From: Micromonospora okii
GTDB taxonomy: Bacteria; Actinomycetota; Actinomycetes; Mycobacteriales; Micromonosporaceae
Length of the DNA: 50,748 nt
NCBI RefSeq assembly: GCF_020884795.1
Contig: NZ_BBZF01000016.1
Location: forward strand, 154,460 to 205,207
Direction of reading: 5' to 3'
Shown in pieces: positions 7,366 to 19,337 of the stretch (position 1 is the stretch's first letter; the number at the start of each line of letters is the position of its first letter). The notes beneath the pieces were generated by a model. The model searched no databases and was not told the DNA's origin. It was given only the letters and a program-made list of their open reading frames with translations. A program made the position numbers and the translations under genes.

Positions 7366-9042
7366 GTGGGATACGTGGACGTGGCGGCGGTCGGGCACAT
7401 CCTCCCCGACGGCCGGGAGCTCTTCACCGACGTGTCGTTCCGGGTGGGCGAGGGCGCCAAGGTGGCCCTGGTCGGGCCGAACGGTGCCGGCAAGACGACG
7501 CTGCTGCGGATGGTCGCCGGTGACCTGCCGGTGAAGACGGGCGCCGTCGCCCGCTCCGGTGGCCTCGGCGTGATGCGCCAGTTCATCGGCATGATCGGCG
7601 ACGACTCGACCCTCGCCGACCTGGCCCTGTCCCTCGCCCCGCCGGCCCTGCGCGACGCCGGTCGCCGGCTCGCCGAGACCGAGGCGGCCATGCGGGCGGC
7701 CGAGGTGCGCGGCAAGTTCGGCACCGCCGCGAACAAGGCCCAGCTCGCGTACGCCGACGCCCTCGCCGCCTGGGGCGAGGCCGGCGGGTACGACGCCGAG
7801 GTGCTCTACGACACCGTCGCCACCATCGTGCTCGACCTGCCCTGGGACGCCGCCCGGGAACGTCCGGTGCGGACCCTCTCCGGCGGCCAGCAGAAGCGCT
7901 TCGCCCTCGAACTGCTGCTGCGCGGCCCCGACGAGGTGCTGCTGCTCGACGAGCCGGACAACTTCCTCGACGTGCCGGGCAAGCGGTGGCTGGAGGCGCG
8001 GCTGCGCGAGTCCGCCAAGTCGGTGCTCTACGTCTCGCACGACCGGGAGCTGCTGGCGCAGACGGCCGACCGGGTGGTCGCAGTGGAGGGCGGCGGCGCG
8101 TGGGTGCACCCGGGCGGCTTCGCGAGCTGGCACGACGCGCGGGTGGCCCGCCACGCCCGCCTCGACGAGCTGCGCAAGCGCTGGGACGAGGAGCACCAGA
8201 AGCTGCGCGAGCTGATGCTGATGTACAAGCAGAAGGCCGCGTACAACTCCGACATGGCCTCCCGGTACCAGTCGGCGCAGACCCGGCTGCGCAGGTTCGA
8301 GGAGGCCGGGCCGCCGCCCGTACCCCCGAAGGACCAGGACATCCGGATGCGGCTGACCGGCGGGCGGACCGGCAAGCGCGCGATCGTCGCCGAGCAGCTC
8401 GAGCTCGACGGCCTGACCTACCCCTTCGACCTGGAGGTCTGGTACGGCGACCGGGTCGCGGTGCTCGGCGCGAACGGCACCGGGAAGTCGCACTTCCTGC
8501 GGCTGCTGGCCCGGGGCGGCACCGACCCGGACCCGGCCAACGGCCCGGTCGACGGGGCCGCCGCGCTCGCCCCGGTCGCCCACGACGGGGTGGTCCGCCT
8601 CGGCGCCCGGGTGCGCCCCGGCCACTTCTCCCAGACCCACGACCGGCCCGAGCTGATGCAGAAGACGCTGGTCGACGTGCTGTGGCGCGGCGACGACCAC
8701 CGGGCCGGGATGGACCGGCACGCGGCGATGGCCGCGCTGAGCCGGTACGAGCTGGCCGCGCAGGGCGACCAGCGGTTCGGCACCCTCTCCGGCGGCCAGC
8801 AGGCCCGCTTCCTGGTGCTGCTGCTGGAGCTGTCCGGGGCGACGCTGCTGCTGCTCGACGAGCCCACCGACAACCTCGACCTGGCCAGCGCGGAGGCGCT
8901 GGAGGCCGGGCTGGCGGCGTTCTCCGGCACGGTGGTCGCGGTGACCCACGACCGCTGGTTCACCCGCTCGTTCGACCGGTTCCTGCTCTTCGGCGTCGAC
9001 GGCGAGGTGACCGAGCCCCCCGAGCCGGTGTGGGACGTGTAA
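7366..9042 (+). CDS. ABC-F family ATPase (ribosome-associated)
   Basis: A soluble protein with two ATP-binding cassettes and no membrane segment. First cassette: Walker A GPNGAGKTT (about residues 37-45), signature LSGGQQKR (about 170) and Walker B LLLLDEP (about 191). Second: Walker A GANGTGKSH (about 367), LSGGQQARF (about 474), LLLLDEPTDNLD (about 494). A charged inter-domain linker (about residues 265-320, KRWDEEHQKLRELM to RRFEEAG) matches the P-site tRNA-interaction motif of ABC-F proteins. Such proteins act on the ribosome, either in elongation control or antibiotic protection; which applies cannot be told from sequence. Length 558. Its TAA stop codon lies within a 45-bp dispersed repeat (9040-9084). 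The start is GTG 7366. Confidence 0.9.
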   Translation: MGYVDVAAVGHILPDGRELFTDVSFRVGEGAKVALVGPNGAGKTTLLRMVAGDLPVKTGAVARSGGLGVMRQFIGMIGDDSTLADLALSLAPPALRDAGRRLAETEAAMRAAEVRGKFGTAANKAQLAYADALAAWGEAGGYDAEVLYDTVATIVLDLPWDAARERPVRTLSGGQQKRFALELLLRGPDEVLLLDEPDNFLDVPGKRWLEARLRESAKSVLYVSHDRELLAQTADRVVAVEGGGAWVHPGGFASWHDARVARHARLDELRKRWDEEHQKLRELMLMYKQKAAYNSDMASRYQSAQTRLRRFEEAGPPPVPPKDQDIRMRLTGGRTGKRAIVAEQLELDGLTYPFDLEVWYGDRVAVLGANGTGKSHFLRLLARGGTDPDPANGPVDGAAALAPVAHDGVVRLGARVRPGHFSQTHDRPELMQKTLVDVLWRGDDHRAGMDRHAAMAALSRYELAAQGDQRFGTLSGGQQARFLVLLLELSGATLLLLDEPTDNLDLASAEALEAGLAAFSGTVVAVTHDRWFTRSFDRFLLFGVDGEVTEPPEPVWDV

Positions 9043-9084
9043 GGAGGGGCACCTCGTTAACGCTTCCGGTAGAGGAAGGGTCCC
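9040..9084 (+). repeat. Dispersed palindromic repeat, copy A (contains the ABC-F stop codon)
   Basis: This 45-bp stretch matches 10845-10889 read on the opposite strand at about 37 of 45 positions, including the blocks GTTAACGCT, CGGTA and AGGAAGGG. Its first three bases are the TAA stop codon of the ABC-F gene. The end of the element merges into a perfect interrupted palindrome, GGAAGGG-T-CCCTTCC (9075-9089), which may serve as a terminator 11 bases before the next promoter box. Confidence 0.75.
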
Positions 9085-9100
9085 TTCCCAACACCTGGCA

Positions 9101-9106
9101 TAGGGT
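9101..9106 (+). promoter_or_regulatory. -10 box of a leaderless promoter for the aldo/keto reductase gene
   Basis: TAGGGT ends six bases before the ATG at 9113, with no ribosome-binding site in between. The message is predicted to start at the initiation codon. Confidence 0.5.
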
Positions 9107-9112
9107 TGATCA

Positions 9113-10066
9113 ATGACTGAGATGACCTACCGCCGGCTGGGCGACTCCGGGCTCGTGGTGTCCGTGGTCGGCGTCGGCTGCAACAACTTCGGCCGCAAGC
9201 TCGACCTCGACGGCACCCGCGCGGTGGTGGACGCCGCGCTCGACGCCGGCATCACCCTGTTCGACACCGCCGACATCTACGGCGAGCCGCAGGGCGCCTC
9301 GGAGGAGCTGCTCGGCCAGGCGCTCAAGGGGCGCCGGGACGAGGTGGTGCTGGCCACCAAGTTCGGCATGGACATGAACGGGCTGAACGGGGCGGACTTC
9401 GGCGCCCGGGGGTCGCGGCGCTACATCGCCCGGGCGGTGGAGGCGTCCCTGCGCCGGCTCGGCACCGACCACATCGACCTGTACCAGATACACGAGCCCG
9501 ACCCGGGCACCCCGATCGACGAGACCCTCGCCGCCCTCGACGACCTGGTCCGCGCCGGGAAGGTGCGCTACCTGGGCAACTCCAACTTCACCGGCTGGCA
9601 GATCGCCGACGCCGACTGGGTCGCCTCGTCCAACGGGCACACCCGGTTCGTCAGCGCGCAGAACCACTACTCCCTGCTGGAGCGGGGCGTCGAGGCCGAG
9701 GTCATCGGGGCCTGCGAGCGGTTCGGCCTGGGCATGTTGCCGTTCTTCCCACTGGCCAACGGCCTGCTCACCGGCAAGTACCGGCGTGGCGAGGCGCCGC
9801 CGGCCGGCAGCCGGCTCTCCGGCGGCGGCCGGTACGCCGAGCGCCTGGCCGCCGCGAGCTGGGACACCATCGAGGCGATCGAGGCGTACGCCGCCGAGCG
9901 GGGGCTCACCCTGCTCCAGGTGGCCATCGGCGGGCTGGCCGCCCGGCCTGCGGTGACCTCGGTCATCGCCGGTGCCACCACCCCCGAGCAGGTGCGCACC
10001 AACGCCGAGGCGGGCGGCTGGCAGCCCAGCGACTCCGACCTGGACGCCCTCGACGCGATTCTCTGA
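9113..10066 (+). CDS. Aldo/keto reductase
   Basis: An NADPH-dependent TIM-barrel oxidoreductase of 317 residues. The catalytic tetrad of the family is visible: Asp51 and Tyr56 in FDTADIYG, Lys near residue 83 in LATKFG, and His near 127 in YQIHEPD. The NADPH-binding end of the barrel includes the GLAARPAVTSVIAGATTPEQVR stretch late in the protein. The closest general type is the AKR11/YdbC/general-stress-type reductases that act on small carbonyls; the substrate cannot be assigned. It is transcribed alone: a TAGGGT box lies six bases before the ATG and the thiamine operon promoter begins 13 bases after its stop codon. Confidence 0.9.
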   Translation: MTEMTYRRLGDSGLVVSVVGVGCNNFGRKLDLDGTRAVVDAALDAGITLFDTADIYGEPQGASEELLGQALKGRRDEVVLATKFGMDMNGLNGADFGARGSRRYIARAVEASLRRLGTDHIDLYQIHEPDPGTPIDETLAALDDLVRAGKVRYLGNSNFTGWQIADADWVASSNGHTRFVSAQNHYSLLERGVEAEVIGACERFGLGMLPFFPLANGLLTGKYRRGEAPPAGSRLSGGGRYAERLAAASWDTIEAIEAYAAERGLTLLQVAIGGLAARPAVTSVIAGATTPEQVRTNAEAGGWQPSDSDLDALDAIL

Positions 10067-10078
10067 CACGTCTGCCCC

Positions 10079-10107
10079 TTGGCCGGACGGCCGATCCGTC
10101 GTACGGT
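10079..10107 (+). promoter_or_regulatory. Promoter of the thiamine operon
   Basis: TTGGCC (10079-10084) and TACGGT (10102-10107) are separated by 17 bases. Transcription would start near 10114, just before the riboswitch. Confidence 0.55.
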
Positions 10108-10117
10108 GATGGCAAGT

Positions 10118-10206
10118 AACCCACGGGAGCCCGTGCACCGGGCTGAGAGGGGGGCTGGAGCCCCCGACCGTCGAACCTGATCCGGGTAATGCCGGCGCAG
10201 GGAGGA
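10118..10206 (+). promoter_or_regulatory. TPP riboswitch (THI element)
   Basis: The leader holds the conserved thiamine pyrophosphate aptamer: CTGAGA (10143-10148), the variable stem GGGGGCT/AGCCCCC, ACCTGATC (10175-10182), GGGTAAT (10184-10190) and the closing GCGCAGGGA (10195-10203). The 3' strand of the closing helix runs directly into the GGAGGA ribosome-binding site (10201-10206), eight bases before the thiE ATG, and no terminator hairpin lies between. This favours control of translation initiation, with ribosome access blocked when TPP is bound. Confidence 0.95.
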
Positions 10207-10214
10207 GAGTTGCC

Positions 10215-10841
10215 ATGCCGCCCCTGGGGCGACTGCATCTGATCACCGACACCCGGCCGGGGCGCGACCCGCTCGCCGTGCTGCGCGCCGTCCTGCCGGT
10301 GGCCCGCGCCGAGCTGGTCGTCCAGGTCCGGGTCACCGACGACGCGACGGACCGCGAGGCGTACGACCTCGCCCGCCTGGTGGTCTCGGCCTGCGCGCCG
10401 TACGGGGCGACGTGCCTGGTCAACGACCGGCTGCACGTGGCGCTCGCGGTCGGCGCGGCGGGTGGCCACGTCGGCGCGGACGACCTGCCGGTCGGGGCGG
10501 CCCGCCGGATCCTCGGCCCCGCCGCCGTGCTCGGCGCCACCGCACGGGCCCCCGGTCCGGCCGCCGAGGCGGTGGCCGCCGGGGCCAGCTACCTGGGCGT
10601 CGGCCCGTGCCACGCCACGGAGACCAAGGCCGGGCTGCCGGATCCGATCGGCCCCGCCGGCGTGCGCACGGTGGCCGAGGCGGTGGACGTGCCGGTGATC
10701 GCCATCGGCGGGGTGACCGCCGCAGGCGTCCCGGCGCTGCGCGCCGCCGGAGCGTACGGGGTGGCGGTGGTCGGGGCGCTGGCCGGGGCCGCCGACCCGG
10801 GCCGGGCTGCGGCCGAGCTGCTCGGGGCGCTGACGTGTTGA
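10215..10841 (+). CDS. thiE: Thiamine phosphate synthase
   Basis: Joins HMP-pyrophosphate and thiazole (carboxy) phosphate to give thiamine phosphate. The 208-residue TIM barrel begins LHLITDTRPGRDP and shows QVR (about residues 36-38), the NDR motif in CLVNDRLHVAL, GHVGADDLP, the ATETK phosphate-binding loop (about 134-138) and IGGVTAAGVPALR. The Lys that follows Gln-x-Arg in the Bacillus subtilis enzyme (QFREK) is Thr here (QVRVT), so one pyrophosphate contact may differ. It is the first gene of the riboswitch-controlled operon. The stop codon at 10839-10841 overlaps the upstream part of the thiO frame, and a 45-bp repeat begins four bases later. Confidence 0.9.
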   Translation: MPPLGRLHLITDTRPGRDPLAVLRAVLPVARAELVVQVRVTDDATDREAYDLARLVVSACAPYGATCLVNDRLHVALAVGAAGGHVGADDLPVGAARRILGPAAVLGATARAPGPAAEAVAAGASYLGVGPCHATETKAGLPDPIGPAGVRTVAEAVDVPVIAIGGVTAAGVPALRAAGAYGVAVVGALAGAADPGRAAAELLGALTC

Positions 10842-11974
10842 CGGGGGGCCCTTCCTATACCGAGAGCGTTAACCGGGGGCCCTTCCTTACCGACGTGGCG
10901 GTGGTGGGGGGCGGGGCGGTCGGGTGGGCGGTGGCGTGGCGGTGCGCGGCGCGCGGGCTGCGGGTCACCGTGCACGACCCCGCCCCCGGGTCGGGCGCGT
11001 CGCACGTCGCCGCCGGGATGCTGGCCCCGGTCGCCGAGGCGTACTTCGGCGAGCGGGAGCTGACCGGCCTGCTCGCCGCCTCCGCCGCCCGCTGGCCCGC
11101 GTTCGCCGCCGAGCTGGCCGAGGCCGCCGGCACCGGGATCGGGTACCGCACCGACGGCACCCTCGTCGTCGGGCTGACCGGCGACGACCTGGCGGAGGCG
11201 CGGCGGCTGTGGTCGTACCAGCGGGAGCTGGGGCTGCCGATCGACCCGCTGCGACCCTCGGAGCTGCGCGAGCGCGAGCCGGCGCTCACCCCCCGGGTGC
11301 GCGGCGGCGCGGTGGCCCCCGGCGACCACCAGGTCGACCCGCGACGGCTGGTCGCGGCGCTGCGGACCGCCGCCGAGCGGGCCGGCGCGACCCTCGTCGC
11401 CCGCCCGGTCGCCCGGCTGTCCGACCTGGACGCCAGGGTGACCGTCGTCGCCGCCGGGTGCGGGGCCGCCGCGCTCACCGGGCTGCCGGTGCGGCCGGTC
11501 AAGGGCCAGATCCTGCGGCTCCGCGCGCCCGGCGGCGGCCCGCCGGGCCTGCGGCACGTGATCCGGGGGTACGCCGACGGCGAGCCCGTCTACCTGGTGC
11601 CCCGCGACGGCGGGGAGGTGGTGGTCGGCGCGACCGTCGAGGAGCGCGCCGACACCGAGGTCACCGCCGGTGCCGTGCTGCGCCTGCTCCGCGCCGCCGT
11701 CGACCTGGTCCCCGAGCTGGCCGAGTACGACCTGGTGGAGGCGACCGCCGGGCTGCGCCCCGGCACCCCCGACAACGCCCCCGTCATCGGGCCGCTGCCC
11801 GGACGGCCCGGCGTCGTCGCCGCCACCGGGCACCACCGGCACGGCATCGTGCTCACCCCGATCACCGCGGACCTCGTCGCCGACCTGGTCGTCACCGGGG
11901 AGGCCGACCCGCTGCTGGCCCCCTTCACCCCCGCGCGCTTCGCGGCCACCGCCCGCGCGGCCCACTGCGGCTGA
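10835..11974 (+). CDS. thiO: Glycine oxidase for thiazole synthesis
   Basis: An FAD enzyme that oxidises glycine to iminoacetate (dehydroglycine), the aerobic source of the thiazole C-N unit; it replaces ThiH. The dinucleotide-binding motif VAVVGGGAVGWAVAWR starts within the first 25 residues, GMLAPVAEAYF follows, and the C-terminal HHRHGIVLTPITADLVADL block is the usual DAO-family flavin-contact region. Start choice is unusual: GTG 10835 gives 379 residues but the first 18 codons are the 45-bp dispersed repeat, read in frame; GTG 10895 gives 359 residues but leaves only one residue before the flavin strand. Neither has a good ribosome-binding site. I use 10835, which overlaps the end of thiE by seven bases and allows coupling. 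Confidence 0.85.
   Translation: MLTGGPSYTESVNRGPFLTDVAVVGGGAVGWAVAWRCAARGLRVTVHDPAPGSGASHVAAGMLAPVAEAYFGERELTGLLAASAARWPAFAAELAEAAGTGIGYRTDGTLVVGLTGDDLAEARRLWSYQRELGLPIDPLRPSELREREPALTPRVRGGAVAPGDHQVDPRRLVAALRTAAERAGATLVARPVARLSDLDARVTVVAAGCGAAALTGLPVRPVKGQILRLRAPGGGPPGLRHVIRGYADGEPVYLVPRDGGEVVVGATVEERADTEVTAGAVLRLLRAAVDLVPELAEYDLVEATAGLRPGTPDNAPVIGPLPGRPGVVAATGHHRHGIVLTPITADLVADLVVTGEADPLLAPFTPARFAATARAAHCG
10845..10889 (-). repeat. Dispersed palindromic repeat, copy B (inside the start of thiO)
   Basis: Reverse-oriented copy of the 9040-9084 element, with about 37 of 45 identical positions and the same GTTAACGCT core. It contains no stop codon in the thiO frame. Read on the plus strand its end supplies the bases CTTA just before CCGACGTGG, where a conventional thiO start codon would be expected. 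Confidence 0.75.
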
Positions 11975-12033
11975 CCCGACCCGCCCCCGATCCGGGCGGA
12001 TCGCGCCCGTCGCGACACGAGAGGAACACGCCC

Positions 12034-16124
<4,091 letters not shown>

Positions 16125-16126
<2 letters not shown>

Positions 16127-16192
16127 CCGGGGCCGGCGGGACGGGTTGCACCGTCGGCGGCGGGACGGCTCCCGCCGGGGGGTGCCCCGGTC
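16125..16192. terminator. Hairpin between convergent thiC and the membrane protein gene
   Basis: GACCGGGG (16125-16132) pairs with CCCCGGTC (16185-16192), with GGCGGGA/TCCCGCC able to extend the stem inside. The arms include the ends of both stop codons, so it can serve either strand as a terminator. Confidence 0.5.
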
Positions 16193-18194
16193 AGTCGCGG
16201 TGGTGACGGCCGGCGGTGTCCTGGTCGGCGGCGGGCCGGGCGAGGCCGGTGACCCAGTCGACGTACTCCTCGTCCTGGTCGGGCAGCGGCTCCGGCTCCC
16301 GCTCGCCCGCCGGGGCGGCGTCGTCGGCCGTCCGGGCGCGGTTGCGCCGGAACAGGCTGCGCCGGAGCCGGGACCCGCCGGCGTCCGGGCCCTCCGGCGC
16401 GGCGTCGGGAAGCACCGGGTCGCCTGCCGTCGGGTCGCCTGCCGTCGGCTCGTCGTCGGGGCGGTCGCCGTCCGGGTCGCCGGGCTGGGCGGGGGCGACC
16501 GGGCCGACCCCGCCGGCCGCCGTGCCGCTCGGCCGCCGGCCCGCGTCGGCGAGGGCCTCCCAGCCCGGCGACCGGCCCAGGTCGGGCAGGGCCATCCGGT
16601 GCCGGGGGCGCGGCGTCAGGTCGTCGGCGGAGGGTGCCTCGAACAAGCTGGGGCGGGGCGAGGGCGGCGGGGCGGGCGTACCGGGGGCCACGGGGTCGCC
16701 CGCCCCGCCGCCCTCGTCGGTGGGCTGCGCGGCGGTGGCGCCCGGGTCGGTGGGCTGCGGTTCGGTCGGCTGCGTGGCGGTCGTGCCCGGGTCGGTGGCC
16801 GGGGGGTCGGTGGGCGGCGTGGCGGCGACATCCAGGTCGGTCGGCTGTGTAGCGGTGGTGTCCAGGTCGGCGGGCTGCGCGGCGGTGGCGTCCGGGTCAG
16901 CGGGCCGCGCGGCGGTGACATCCGGGTCGGTCGGCTGCGCGGTGGTGCCCCGGTCGGTGGGCTCCGGGTCCGTGGAGTGGGCGGCGGTGCTGTCGGGGGT
17001 TGCCGGGTGGGCGACCGTGGTGTCCGGCGCCGCCGGGTGGGCGGCGGTGCCGGGTGGGGGCGGCCCTGCCTCCGTGGCGGCCGGCCACTCCCAGTGGGCC
17101 GGGGTGCCTCCGGGCGTGGGGCCCGTCGCGGCGGGGCGGGACGGCAGCGGCGCGCCGACGGTCGCGGGGACGCGACGGGCCGGCCCCGCGCCGGTCCCGG
17201 CGTTCGTGCAGCCCGGGTCGGCGGTGCCGGCGGCGGCCCGGTCGCCGTCCGCCGGGCCGGGCGGCGCGGGCGGCAACGGGCGGAGGATCTCGCTGGGCTC
17301 GATCGCCGCGTCGCCCCGCCCGTCGGCCTCGGGGTCGGTGTGGGTGCCGAGCGGCCAGCGGAGCAGGGCCGCAGCCGTGGAGCCGAGCGCGCCGGTGACG
17401 ACGGCGATCAGGGCCCCGTAGTAGGGCGCGAGCTGGTACCGGTTGGAGGAGTCGCCGGGGCCGGCGGCCAGGTAGGCGAAGGCCACCAGCACCGGACCGG
17501 CCGCGCCGACCGCGCCGCCGAGCAGCGGCGGGTGGCCGCGCCGGCGGGCCAGCGCGCCCGAGACCACCCCGGCGAGCAGGGCCACCAGCGGCAGGACCAG
17601 CATGGCCAGCCCCTGCGCGGCGTCCGCGCCGAGCCAGCCCGGCTCGAACACCCCGAGGCGTACGGTCGGTAGCGGGCCGGTGCCCACCAGGGCCGGCAGG
17701 GACGAGACCAGGCCGACGAACCAGACCGCGCCGGCGACCGTCGCGACGTTCCAGCCGGCCGGCGGCCGGAGCAGCGCGGCGAGCGCCGCCAGGGCGCCGA
17801 CCACGGCGCCGAGGGTCGCGCAGATGCCGACCGCGAGGACGGGATCCACGCCGTTCAGCTCGGCGGCCCGGGCCGGCTGCATGGACAGGGGCGCGACGAC
17901 CGTCGCCCCCAGGCCCGCCGCGCCGGCCACGGCGAGCCGCCCCGTGGTGGTGCGGGCAAGGGCGTCGGCGCGGGAGAGCCGCTCGGCCACCACCGCGCCG
18001 AGCACGGCGGCGAGCGCCGCGAACCAGCCCACCCAGACCAACTGGGCCGGCCACCGGTTCACCGTGTCGTCGGTGAAGTCGCCGGTGAGCCGGACGATGC
18101 CGAACCCGTACGCGACGCCGAGCTGACCGGCGCCGGCCAGCACGCTCACCACGAGCGCGGTGAGCAGCAGCTTGCCCCACGTCCGATAGGCCAT
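16191..18194 (-). CDS. Polytopic membrane protein with long repetitive Pro/Thr/Asp tail, unknown function
   Basis: The N-terminal half (residues 1 to about 300) contains about eight hydrophobic segments, beginning LLLTALVVSVLAGAGQLGVA and ending YYGALIAVVTGALGSTAAALL. The C-terminal half is low-complexity and presumably cytoplasmic or exposed, with a run of ten-residue units of the type TAAQPTDPDV (about residues 380-500) and a charged end (DEEYVDWVTGL). No enzymatic motif is visible. It is convergent with thiC. I start at the ATG at 18194 (667 residues) because a TAACGT box ends seven bases upstream; a GTG at 18203 overlaps that box. The YVDWV end and low-complexity tail are seen in actinobacterial hypothetical proteins, so no function is proposed. 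Confidence 0.75.
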   Translation of the reverse strand: MAYRTWGKLLLTALVVSVLAGAGQLGVAYGFGIVRLTGDFTDDTVNRWPAQLVWVGWFAALAAVLGAVVAERLSRADALARTTTGRLAVAGAAGLGATVVAPLSMQPARAAELNGVDPVLAVGICATLGAVVGALAALAALLRPPAGWNVATVAGAVWFVGLVSSLPALVGTGPLPTVRLGVFEPGWLGADAAQGLAMLVLPLVALLAGVVSGALARRRGHPPLLGGAVGAAGPVLVAFAYLAAGPGDSSNRYQLAPYYGALIAVVTGALGSTAAALLRWPLGTHTDPEADGRGDAAIEPSEILRPLPPAPPGPADGDRAAAGTADPGCTNAGTGAGPARRVPATVGAPLPSRPAATGPTPGGTPAHWEWPAATEAGPPPPGTAAHPAAPDTTVAHPATPDSTAAHSTDPEPTDRGTTAQPTDPDVTAARPADPDATAAQPADLDTTATQPTDLDVAATPPTDPPATDPGTTATQPTEPQPTDPGATAAQPTDEGGGAGDPVAPGTPAPPPSPRPSLFEAPSADDLTPRPRHRMALPDLGRSPGWEALADAGRRPSGTAAGGVGPVAPAQPGDPDGDRPDDEPTAGDPTAGDPVLPDAAPEGPDAGGSRLRRSLFRRNRARTADDAAPAGEREPEPLPDQDEEYVDWVTGLARPAADQDTAGRHHRD
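16715..17050 (-). repeat. 30-bp tandem repeats within the membrane protein gene
   Basis: Diverged copies of a 30-bp unit such as GCGGTGGTGTCCAGGTCGG (plus strand) encode ten-residue units TTAQPTDPDV, TAARPADPDA, TAAQPADLDT, TATQPTDLDV and more degenerate copies on either side. The units stay in frame. Such arrays often vary in copy number. Confidence 0.7.
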
Positions 18195-18201
18195 GTCCGG
18201 C

Positions 18202-18207
18202 ACGTTA
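18202..18207 (-). promoter_or_regulatory. -10 box of a leaderless promoter for the polytopic membrane protein
   Basis: TAACGT on the minus strand ends seven bases before the ATG at 18194, with no ribosome-binding site. This supports the ATG over the upstream GTG as start. Confidence 0.5.
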
Positions 18208-18327
18208 CGGCCCGGTGCGCCCGATCGCCACCTTGGCGCAGCGCGGCGCGGCGACGCGCCTACCTGCGGTTACGTCGCCCGGGTCGACCGGGCGGGCGCG
18301 TCGTGTCCCCGACATGGGCGCCCCGGG

Positions 18328-19335
18328 TCAGCGTGCCCCCACCATGACCTTCCGGGTCAGCGCGCTCCCGCCGTGACCTCCCGTGACCTCCCGGCGGTCG
18401 AGCTGCGGCAGCACCTCGGCGGCGATGAGTTCCAGGTGATCGAGGTCGGCGATGTCGACCAGGCGCAGGTGCACCCGGGTCGCGCCGATCGCGGCGAACT
18501 CGCCGATCCGCTCGACGAGCTGGTCGGGCGAGCCGACCACCGGGTCCTCCGGCGGGAGGGCGCTCTTGACCAGCAGCGGCGCGGCGCGGCGCCGGGCCTC
18601 GGCGTCGGTGCGGCCGATCGCCACCACGATTCCGGCGGAGAGGACGAGGGGCGCGCGCCCCGAGCGCGTGCGGCCGTGCACGTCGCACGCCTCGATCACC
18701 CGCTCGTACGCGGCGGCGGTCTGGGCGACGCTCTTGAAGGGCAGGTTGAACTCGTCGGCGAAGCGGGCGGCCAGCTCGGGGGTGCGCTTCGGCCCGCGCC
18801 CGCCGACGATCACCGGCGGGCCGGGCTGCTGCACCGGCTTGGGCAGCGCGGGCGCGTCGACCAGCCGGTAGTGCCGACCGGTGAAGTCGTACGTCGCGCC
18901 GACCGGGGTCCGCCACAGTCCGGTGACCACTTCGAGCTGCTCGGCCAGCCGGTCGAAGCGCTCCTCGACCCGGGGGAACGGGATGCCGTACGAGGTGTGC
19001 TCGCGTTCGTACCAGCCGGCGCCGATCCCCAGCTCGACCCGGCCGCCGCTCATCTGGTCGACCTGGGCGACCATGATCGCCAGCGGGCCGGGCAGCCGGA
19101 AGGTGGCCGCCGAGACGAGGGTGCCGAGCCGGATGCGGGAGGTCTCCCGGGCCAGCGCGGCCAGGGTGAGCCAGGCGTCGGTCGGGCCGGGCAGGGCCGG
19201 GTCGGCCTCCATGGACTGGTAGTGGTCGGCCCGGAAGAAGCCCTCGAACCCGCCCGCCTCGACGGCGCGCGCGAAGCGGAGCTGGTCGTCGTAGCCGGCG
19301 CCGCGGTGCGGCTCGATGAAGACGGACACCCTCAT
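18328..19335 (-). CDS. LLM-class (luciferase-like, probably F420-dependent) oxidoreductase
   Basis: A bacterial-luciferase-fold protein of 335 residues. Recognisable blocks are FARAVEAGGFEGFFRADHY, the RIRLGTLVSAATFRLPGPLA region, DQMSGGRVELGIGAGWYEREH, which is the cofactor-pocket block of the family, and PPVIVGGRGPKRTPELAARFADEFNLP. In actinobacteria most relatives use F420 rather than FMN; that is inference from the lineage. The ATG at 19335 is two bases after the stop of the ABC ATPase gene, so the two are co-transcribed. The pairing suggests that it acts on, or degrades, the imported compound, as SsuD does for sulfonates, but the substrate is unknown. Confidence 0.85.
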   Translation of the reverse strand: MRVSVFIEPHRGAGYDDQLRFARAVEAGGFEGFFRADHYQSMEADPALPGPTDAWLTLAALARETSRIRLGTLVSAATFRLPGPLAIMVAQVDQMSGGRVELGIGAGWYEREHTSYGIPFPRVEERFDRLAEQLEVVTGLWRTPVGATYDFTGRHYRLVDAPALPKPVQQPGPPVIVGGRGPKRTPELAARFADEFNLPFKSVAQTAAAYERVIEACDVHGRTRSGRAPLVLSAGIVVAIGRTDAEARRRAAPLLVKSALPPEDPVVGSPDQLVERIGEFAAIGATRVHLRLVDIADLDHLELIAAEVLPQLDRREVTGGHGGSALTRKVMVGAR

Positions 19336-19337
19336 GG

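Noticed and set aside
6601..8949. A 782-codon open frame antisense to the methyltransferase and ABC-F genes
   Set aside because: Spans two unrelated real genes, has no ribosome-binding site and no recognisable domain; a typical high-GC shadow frame.
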